DNA from: Trichobilharzia regenti
Taxonomy: Eukaryota > Platyhelminthes > Trematoda > Strigeidida > Schistosomatidae
Direction: 5' to 3'
Assembly: GCA_944472135.2 (NCBI GenBank)
Contig: OX235267.1
Location: forward strand, 42,368,650-42,432,649
Length of the DNA stretch: 64,000 nt
The position numbers and the translations under genes are program-made. Positions 55,810 to 64,000 of this stretch are shown piece after piece. Position 1 is the first letter of the stretch. Every line of letters starts with the position of its first letter. The notes beneath the pieces were generated by a model, which made no database searches, had not been told where the DNA came from, and was given only the letters and a program-made list of their open reading frames with translations.

Positions 55810-57240
55810 AACAAAACGATATTGTTTTTACTGACGTTTCGCTATTCAATGCTAATAGCTTTCTCAAAGTATTATTAAACCAGAACTTACAAAATCCACC
55901 CAGCTTATATATAACAACTTAATCACCGTCCATCAGCACAGGTTGATTTTTTTACGTTGTCAAGTTGGCCAGCTGGTAAAGATAATAAAACCAAGTTTAG
56001 ATTGTTGGATTTGATAAGCGTACAGAATTATAAAAGCAGTATGTGTTTACGTAATGAAAACTGCTAATCACATTTACACATCGATTTTGCCACCTCATGA
56101 AGGGGGAATGTTGCAACCAGATCAAATTCTGTCTTAGTCTGTCACTCTTTTTCTGACAATTTGGATTCCACTTGATATGAAGTGCCCTTGATATTAGACG
56201 TTCTTTACGGCTTCTGAAATTTTTCTGGATAATTTCAGTATTGCCAAAATCATTTTTGTGTTCTGATACTATAGCGTGTAGATCTATGGCTGATGACTTT
56301 TCGAGTTTTTCTAGTTCAACTGAGTTTCTCTCTGGTCGAACAGATGCTCTACGGTGTTCATTTCTTCTGATCTTGATTTCTTGTGATGTTTATCCGACGT
56401 ATATCGTATCACACTCCAAGCATTTTATTTTGTAGACACAGTTAGATAGAGAATTCTCAGGTACTTGGTCTTTTATATGGAAAAGGTTGCTTTGTAGTGT
56501 GTTTGATGGTTTGAAGAAAACTCTGACGTTGTGCTTATTGAGTACTCTTCTGATATCGTCTGACGTCTCCGATCTGTGTGGAATGACAACTGCTGAGGCG
56601 CTCATCTCTTTACAATACGTTTTCAATCATATTTAATATCAGTGTTGATTGTGTTGATGAAGTTCGTTGGGTAGTTGTTTTGCTTGAGTTTCATTAATGT
56701 TTGATATTTCTTCTTCTTATTCCTTCTCATCCATCATCAGAGAGTGTTCTCTTTGTAAGGAGACTTGAGACAACTGATACATTTGCACTGGTGGGGGCGT
56801 GATCAACTGAAGTCTAAATATTTGTTGGAGTGTGCATTTCTCCTGAATATAAATATATTAAACTATCTGTTTTCTATCCATTTGACCAGACAGTCTGGAG
56901 AAGACAGCTCACCGAAGTCCGATTCTTCTTCCGAAGTAACTGAGGTGCTGTGAGACAGGTTGTTCAGTTTCTCCATGAATGAACTGTGTAGATCTCGTTT
57001 GAGCACAACGGAAGTATCATCAACATATCTTAGCTACATTCTAGGTGTTTATCTGAGATGTTATCTTCAAATGTATTTATAAAAACATCAGCTACTGTTG
57101 GGGAAACTGATGAGCCCATAGCTACAATATTTGTCTGTTTATACACATTTCCTTTAAACATAAATAATTATTTTCCAGAAAAAAATGTTGTGGTTATATA
57201 TCTATATATCAGTGCCCTCTTTGATAGACTCACTTCTTAT
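55810..57240 (-). pseudogene. Penelope-like element, second lineage (copy B)
   Basis: Counterpart of 37010-38400. The 78-codon FKPSNTLQSN...CDTIYVG peptide (56390-56626) is identical, while the RT motif-B part has a few extra substitutions near 57060-57240. Confidence 0.65.
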
Positions 57241-57889
57241 AATGACACTGTTAAATAAACCTTCCATCTCAGGTCGCTGTATTTTCTGGTTTAAGTGGTG
57301 CTGGTTAAAGGAAACAGGTAGTTAACGTATAATACCGTTGGCGTAATCAAGCGGTATTAGTGATCAACGCATCCAAGTCCAACATCTGCATCCTTGCCAT
57401 ATTCTATCTAGTCTCAATGCTTTTGCAAAATGTAGTACAAATATGCTTTACTATACAGATAGATAATACGAAAGATCTCATAAAATAAATGAAGTAACTG
57501 ATGTTTATGCGAGAGTTAGATAGTGATCCATGAATATTCTCCAATAAATTCAACATACCAGATCAATTATAATCTGCGTATTCCACGGGAAGTCATACAT
57601 ATTAAATGATCCCAATAATCACGAAGATGGTCAACACTGAATATCAGTCACACTTGTGGACAATAGATCTGATCACATTCTATGACCATTTTCCTATCTT
57701 CTCCTCACCACCCTACCCCAGCCCAACCAGCAAATTTAATGCACAAATTTCCTAAACGGATGTCATTTTTTGAGCATTTTATGTTCCTTGAACAGCAGAT
57801 TAACTATCAAACTCCTTCCCCCTAATAATTAAGTGAATAATTCTCATGTGTATTAGAAAAAACTGATTATGACATTCAAGTGTTGGTTT

Positions 57890-58435
57890 GTAGGGATTTG
57901 ATCGATTACAGGGTTTTCATCATGAGGTGACATTAGTTAGAGAACCATTGGAAAACCTGGGAGTACTGTACAGCTGCTTCGTCAGCCTCGTTTGGGACTC
58001 TTCATCAGTACGCACCCACAGAGTGGGGTTCGGACCCAGGACCCTCTGGTTACAAGGTGAGCTCATATGCCATTACGCCACTGGTACCCGATCCAATAGC
58101 ACATGCATTCTAACTTCTGCCAATTCACGACAAAGTCCAACCATTAGCCGGGTGTGAGGACAAATACTCGCCGAAGACATTGGCTAGGGGTCGCGTTATG
58201 TCGTGAATTGACAGAAGTCAGAATTCATGGGCCATTGGATCGGGTTCCAGTGGCTTAATGCTATACGAGCCAGCTTGTCTTGTAACCAGAAGGTCCTGGT
58301 TCCGAACCCCATTCTGTGGGTGCGTACAGCCGATGATTCCCAAACTAGTTAGATGAAACAGTTGTACAGTACTCCCAGGTTTTTCAATGGTTCTCTAAAT
58401 AATGTCAGTTCATGATGAAATCCTGTAATTGTGAC
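57890..58435. repeat. Head-to-head pair of family 1 SINEs (copy B)
   Basis: Counterpart of 39076-39620, with the same palindrome-like layout and a few base changes in the A-box region (GTGGCTTAATGCTATACGAG). Confidence 0.7.
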
Positions 58436-58829
58436 ATTGTTTTCTGCCATTTTAATGCATATTTAGCTTTAACGATTTACCGCCACATAGTAATATAGAA
58501 TGAAATTATTTCTTACTGACTAACTATCATGCCATCATGTTCAACGTCATATTCAAAGTAGATAAAGTGAATCATAAATAATATTTAAAAATTGATATAA
58601 GTATAAAACGTGGGCACTCCATTGTAGATAGGATTTTATTTTGATAAATCACACAGTGTTATACAGTAATATTAACTGATGACCAGGTTTCCAGCACAAA
58701 TTGTTACTGCTCATAATCATATCAAGTCACTCACACAACTTTTTACTTTATTTATATACATGAGTGAAATTGATTAGACACTTGAATAAAAATCAATGTA
58801 AGATAAAGTATATTCAGGAAATAATATTA

Positions 58830-59150
58830 GTGAGAAGTCCTGACCAGTGAGTTCCAAACAATCAAGTGTGAGGATGGATGTCCCACCGATGATATTGGCT
58901 GGTGCCAGTTGCGCTAAATCATGAAATGGTAGAAGTTAGAATTCATGAGCCATTGAATTGGGTCCCAGTGGCTGAATAGGTATACCAGCTTGCCTTGTAA
59001 CCGGAAGGTCCAGGGTTCGAACCCTGGCGGTGGGTGTGTACTGCGAGTGGTTCCGAAATTAGGATGAAACAGCTGTCCAGTAGTACTCCCTGGGGCTGGT
59101 TTTCAATGGTTCTCTTACTGATATCAATCCGTGATTAACTCGTAAAAAAC
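58830..59150 (+). repeat. Family 1 SINE, single full copy, absent from copy A
   Basis: Plus-oriented. It begins near CTGACCAGTGAGTTCC, has a decayed A box (GTGGCTGAATAGGTATACC) and a strong B box GGTTCGAACCC at about 59016, and ends near GTGATTAACTCG with an A-rich tail at 59145-59200. Confidence 0.7.
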
Positions 59151-59269
59151 AAAGGAATACGATAAAAAAAATAATAACAATTTAAAATAATTAGTTTCCT
59201 TTATGAATTTAGACAAGGCAATAAGAAGACGTAATTTGTCTGAATCGTGTATTGTCTATTTGCCCAACA

Positions 59270-60426
59270 TATTTCGAACAATCTGGTCACAAACGGATTT
59301 GTCATAGGAATGTATATGAAATTAAGAACGAGTTAAGAGATGGGAAAATAAACTTAGCTCAAGTTGAAAGGGCATATTGAAGATCAGAATGATAATCAAG
59401 ATCACTAAACCAAATAACAGAGGTAATCAATAGTACATCTACCCTGGATGGTATCAAAACAAAGTTTACCAAGGGAGGTAGGTTTAATGTGATGACGAGC
59501 CGTTGCTTTGAATGCATATAGGTGGCTTAAACTTTCTGATTGCCAGCTAGGGATTCCAGAAACTTTAGGATACGCCCTAAATACGTTTTATGGATAGGTT
59601 TAAGAGATGCGTCGACATCAATTTTATGTCCTGTCTCTAAAATATATTTCGCAATAGAGAAGCTAGGTCTCGTGTTCTCACCATCAATAGGTTCTGGATA
59701 TTCTATTTGCTTCTGAATCCATTTTAAGAATATGCTCTGAAGCCAGCCATTACTTGCAGAGATCGATGAGTCCTCCCTATGTATGTGTGTGAACATGTGC
59801 ATTCAAATTGGCAAATGCAGTTACATGTGACATCATTTCTCGCAAGTTCTAAGGGCTTACATGGTGGATATATCGGCTTCACATTCTTAATTATTATGAT
59901 ATTAGCTGCAGCGTTGAATTTTTGTCTAGTTATCAACTGCTATGATGCCTAATATAAGGTAGCTTGTTGTACACTTCTTTCTGAACGGCGATTTAAAGGG
60001 TGGGTCTTGGTGTTCTGACTACTTTATGTCTCCTAATGACCTTGTCTGGATAATTGTTATCAACCAGAGTTTGTGTCAACTTTCTTTCTTCCTCATCAAG
60101 TGTGTCTGTCTCCAGTGCATATTCGTTGAATCCCACTGAAGAGGCACCTCACTACCTAAGGCTGTTTTGTACCGAACAGGGCAGAAACTGTGGTAATTAA
60201 GACACTGTTCTGTCTACGTATGTTGTCTATAAATAGGTCGTTTTTATTGTTTATCAAGCCGTCGACTAAGCAATATATCTAGGAAAGGTAAACAATTGTC
60301 TTCCCCTTCTACAGACTTAAGTAATATGCTATTAATAGTAATAATAGTTTGTTCCAACAGTATTCTGAAGTAATCTAGTGAATGGTCACTAGCAGTGGAG
60401 TCCAGGATGCACATGTCGTCCTATTG
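59270..60426 (-). pseudogene. Penelope-like element, third copy (copy B), longer 3' UTR
   Basis: Counterpart of 40055-41056. It retains 3' UTR sequence (CATATTTCGAACAATCTGGTCACA at about 59268-59291, in parts) that resembles the 3' UTR of the PLE at 29 kb and is missing from copy A. The GIY-YIG core SHTYIGRTHRSL is kept; frames are broken. The 5' side again ends in Smα sequence. Confidence 0.65.
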
Positions 60427-60429
60427 TAG

Positions 60430-61315
60430 CAGCAGACGGTTCTGGGAATAGTATTAAGTTAGAACCTTTTGCTATTACCTCTCCTTTTTTGAAACTAATG
60501 GAGAAATTATTGTTACAAAAACTCATTCCCTCCCTAAGCTTCTCAAATGATCCAAAGCAGTTTGCTTACAAACGGGGTAGAAGTACTTTAGACGTTGCTG
60601 CTGTTTCATCACAAACTTGTATCCTGCTTAGACAAAGGGGCCAAGTATGTCCGTTGTACGTTCCTTGATTACACATCTGCTTTTGACTCTGTACCTAGAG
60701 GCCTTTTGTTAAACAAGCTTAGCCTTACACAAACTGAGTCCTGGGCTATCAGCTAGCTGTACTCTTACTTCGCTAATAGGATGATTGTTTTTTGTTCGGC
60801 AATATTAACTCACAATCTTGGTTGTGAATACCATTATCACTATCTTAAAGTTTTGTATCATGCAGGATTGCTCACACTACCACTATAAACACCGCATTAG
60901 ACCTGACAATCAAAAAAACCCCGAAATGTTTATTTTATGATTGTTTAGTGTTGTTCAATCAAATTAACTGATCATCATGGTGATAAACATTCTTAATTAT
61001 CATTTCATAACTTCTAGCATGACTATAGCTTTACTGTTCACCACGTATAAACATATCATAGCTTCCACTACCTAATATTGAGATATTATTTTATGTTGTT
61101 ATTTTCCCTTCTACGTCTTGGTATTTTTTCGAATTTATTATTTTTGTGTTTCTTTTTGTTTTTGTCGTCTTTATATTTGTTTTTGAAATACTCTTTTAAA
61201 ATGTTTGATAAAATTAGATGCAATATTGTGAGTATGTCCTGAAAATTCCACACTCTACCACTAGTACTGTTTCTGGAATAAAGCAAAATTATCATCATTA
61301 TTATTATTATTAAAG
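60430..61315 (+). pseudogene. CR1-like LINE fragment (copy B)
   Basis: Counterpart of 41060-41945 with the same RT motif A block and 3' end. It has small indels in the T-rich region near 61120-61200. Confidence 0.65.
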
Positions 61316-61549
61316 AAGGCACAACATGGAAGCAAAGGTATATTTTCAATTTCAGTTTATATATACACAGTTTAAATTCGTTAATCAATCATCACTGAGC
61401 GTGTGATTTTGGTTTACATCAAACAACATGAAATAGAATGTTCAAATATACATAGTATTCTGTCGCTAGTGCTGTATTGAACAACTATGGGAATATGTGA
61501 GAATAATGTTCCATTGGAACACATTGTCTGTATCACACCCCACCACACT

Positions 61550-61930
61550 AGTTTGAACTCGTTATCTGAACGTTCCTGCATTCTTCAATGAGTGGTGCTG
61601 TTCCCATTAAGGCTTGAATCCATTAACCATCTTTTCAAACGCGAAAGCGTTATCCTTTAGACCACTTGGGTCATGGAAGCCACCTCTTTCGTAAATGGTG
61701 TTAGTTATTATTTATTTTTAATTCAACATTGATTTTCCAGTCATCTGGTTGGACCGAAATGTTGTAATGTTGGCTCCTTGTACAGACACTTCGACGATGT
61801 CTAAGGATAAGCTTGAAGTAATTTGATAGATTGGTGACTAGCAGTCGAGTCCAGGGGATGCGCATAATTTCAATTTAATCCTCAGACATCGCAAAAATAG
61901 CCAACAAGTCTTCACAGGTTGAGCATTTCC
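61550..61930 (-). repeat. Smα-like SINE pieces (copy B)
   Basis: Counterpart of 42165-42545. The hammerhead is decayed in the same way. Confidence 0.55.
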
Positions 61931-61985
61931 GTCCAATCAATCAACAGGAAAATCAAAAATGAATTAAAAATAAATATTTCTGTAG

Positions 61986-62450
61986 TTTGAAAATTCCCAT
62001 TCAGTCATAGAAAAGAAAAAGTGTTCAGCAAAGAGTTACTCTTTTCGGCGATATCATTCTCAAGCTGTACAAATCGCAAATTTATAGTAATTTGTCTTGG
62101 CAACAAAAGGAATATTTCCAAAGATGTGTTAATGCAATTGTTAGTTTTTGACAAACAAATTACGTAATTTTGAAGGCGTTAATCGGTTAGAAACTAAAAT
62201 TAAGTTACAAAAGTAGGTTGGGTGACGTAATCTAATTGGTAGGGTTCAATGAAAAAATGAAAAAAAAAACTTGACTCTCATTCATTTTTTCATTGAACCC
62301 TACCAATTAGATTACGTCACCCAACCTACTTTTGTAACTTAATTTTAGTTTCTAACCGATTAACGCCTTCAAAATTACGTAATTTGTTTGTCAAAAACTA
62401 ACAATTGCATTAACACATCTTTGGAAATATTCCTTTTGTTGCCAAGACAA
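61986..62450. mobile_element. 465-bp insertion with identical 169-bp inverted arms
   Basis: Flanked by ATTTCTGTAG at 61976-61985 and 62451-62460; the empty site with a single copy is at 42601-42610. Structure: 106 bp single-copy (61986-62091), arm (62092-62260), 21-bp loop (62261-62281), arm (62282-62450). The arms are perfect reverse complements over 169 bp. No ORF, no tRNA boxes and no similarity to the rest of the window. Confidence 0.75.
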
Positions 62451-63448
62451 ATTTCTGTAGTTATTTGTTGTAATTTTACCAATACATGTTACAGTCATAT
62501 GCGTTAGATTACTGAAGGCAATCAGCAGAAAGCCCCAAACCTACCTTTCACACTAACTAGTATTTGTCACCAGGACGTGTCTGTAAACCTCACCTACCTC
62601 TGAAGATTCAAACCCCGCCATCCAGTGTTGAAGTCAAGGTAATCGAAAAACTGTTCGGAAAATCCCACCTCAACGGTCTAATTACAATACTGATACTTAT
62701 TTGGATGTTTCTCCTGGACTGAATATCATTATTCTGACATTTGAATATCATATGCTGATTTTTTTCTTATTATCTGTCTTTTTCCTGTTGATTCTCTAAT
62801 TTAATTACTTCTTTTTGGCGGTATGTGATGGCAATCATAATGTGGTATTTTACGTTGTGATTTTGTTTAAGTGAATGAAGGTGATTCTGACCTTGGCTCC
62901 TCTGTGGAAAATTGTTTGGATTTTGATCCTTGTGGACAGAGCTTTCACTTGCACCTTGTTGGAAATATCCTCCTTAGTTCTAATTACTTGCTTTGTACCC
63001 TGTGTGTACTGCTGCACAACGGCATTACTGAGGTCATCTTCAGATTTTGATGCTGTTATTGCTGTCTCTTGTTGTCTTTGGAAAGGTTTGTGACTATGTC
63101 TGTGCCTCTCAAGCAATTTTCGGATAGCTATAGAGTAGGACGCAGAGATCTATTTCTTGTATTGAGAACACAACGAGTCGGCTCTAGTCGTTACAGTCAG
63201 GGACGTAACCACACAGTTATTTTGACCCATAATTATTGACCTCCCGTAGGACTGTAATGAATATACTGATGTGAAGTAACGACTGTGCTGTGTATCTACT
63301 ACACAATGGTGCCGAATTAACTCTTTCGATCAGAATGGACATCATTTCCTTCAAGGTTGCAGATATGTCCTACTGGCAAGTAAGTAACTTGTACGAAACC
63401 TACCATTGGAGATTCCTATCGACTACCTCTGGCCGTCAAAATATCAAG
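62451..63448. other. No confident gene (copy B of 42601-43599)
   Basis: Counterpart of the copy A stretch, with both overlapping small frames at 62850-63116 preserved. No motif recognised. Confidence 0.4.
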
Positions 63449-63686
63449 TTCTGGTTTGCAGGGATCTGATTGTTCACAGGTTTGATCACGAGTTGACATC
63501 AGTTAGAGGACCACTGGAAAATCTGGGAGTACTGAACAGCCTATTTCATCCTAGTTTGCCACTCTTCATCGGTACTCACCCACCGGAGTTCCAGTACAGG
63601 GCCTTTCCGTTAAAAGGCGAGCCCGTAGACCATTAAGACACTAGGATGCGATCCAATGGCCCATGAATTCCGTCTTCTGCCTATTT

Positions 63687-63717
<31 letters not shown>

Positions 63718-63775
63718 TGTTTAGTGTAACTACCATCCAGGTCTTTCAATGATTCTCGAACTGGTATCAATCCAT
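63449..63775 (-). repeat. Family 1 SINE with longer (AT)n tract (copy B)
   Basis: Counterpart of 43600-43925. The AT tract (about 63691-63717) is a few repeats longer than in copy A. Confidence 0.6.
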
Positions 63776-64000
63776 AGTCAAGTCTGTATTCAGAATATTT
63801 TAATTACCTAACCTTAGTTCAAATATAAACCATGATGGCAAGTTTTTCAGTCTTTTGATTACGTCACAATCTAGACTGGCAGAATTCAATTTGCATCAAT
63901 GACGGCTAGACACATGCATGATATCGATTACTCCCCAGTGACCAGTTAATGCCGTCATATATTTAACCCATATGCAGCTGTTTTCAACTTGAAGATAATT

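Larger units (their letters stand above)
50258..64000. repeat. Segmental duplication, copy B (runs off the window)
   Basis: Direct copy of 31805-44160, starting inside a SINE at CAGCCACTGGGACCCGATTC. It has three length differences from A: a 346-bp insertion at 53299, 560 bp extra at 58793-59353 and a 465-bp insertion at 61986. The match still holds at the last base of the window. Confidence 0.85.

Overview
The window is a repeat-dense, AT-rich stretch of a flatworm genome, very probably a schistosome or close trematode relative. The evidence is the set of families present: a Ty3/gypsy element with the CHCC Gag knuckle of the CsRn1 clade, CR1-like and RTE-like LINEs, Penelope-like elements (PLEs), a Merlin-type transposase remnant, and a tRNA-derived SINE carrying a hammerhead ribozyme of the Smα type. 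Species was not determined. I found no convincing single-copy host protein gene in 64 kb. The only apparently functional host genes are tRNA-His genes.

Layout: 1-11.3 kb holds decayed LINE, PLE and SINE pieces, including a nearly complete but broken CR1-like LINE on the minus strand (8485-11330). 11.3-24.9 kb is a tandem array of a ~2.1 kb unit, each unit starting with a tRNA-His(GTG) gene on the minus strand. It is interrupted by an LTR-like piece plus an assembly gap, and by a young Ty3/gypsy element (18218-23773, minus strand) that cuts the last tRNA copy. The array is flanked by diverged copies of one dispersed repeat. 24.9-31.6 kb has an interstitial telomere-like tract, a tRNA-headed SINE whose body is built from both ends of an RTE LINE, an internally deleted copy of that RTE, and a PLE integration complete with inverted arms and a 12-bp target duplication.

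31.8-64 kb is dominated by a direct segmental duplication. Copy A (about 31805-44160) and copy B (50260 to the window end) share the same order: SINE, RTE ends, an unrecognised ~0.85 kb tandem repeat, PLE, SINE pair, second PLE, CR1-like LINE, Smα pieces. Copy A is bracketed by ~2.2 kb inverted arms (32600-34800 and 44545-46757), making a ~14 kb unit. Copy B has the left arm, and the right arm should lie just past the window. Copy B carries two clean insertions absent from A: an inverted Smα dimer with one structurally intact hammerhead (53299-53644) and a 465-bp insertion with two identical 169-bp inverted arms (61986-62450). Between the copies lie a dead Merlin transposase fragment and an inverted pair of a short repeat that also occurs inside the tRNA-His unit.

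Nothing here works as an operon or pathway. The elements interact as parasites and templates: SINEs borrow LINE ends, and duplications propagate already dead LINE copies. The least ordinary items are the tRNA-His array, the perfect-arm palindrome, the inverted ribozyme-bearing retroposon, the inverted-arm duplicated unit, and the overlapping TAATG gag/pol junction.
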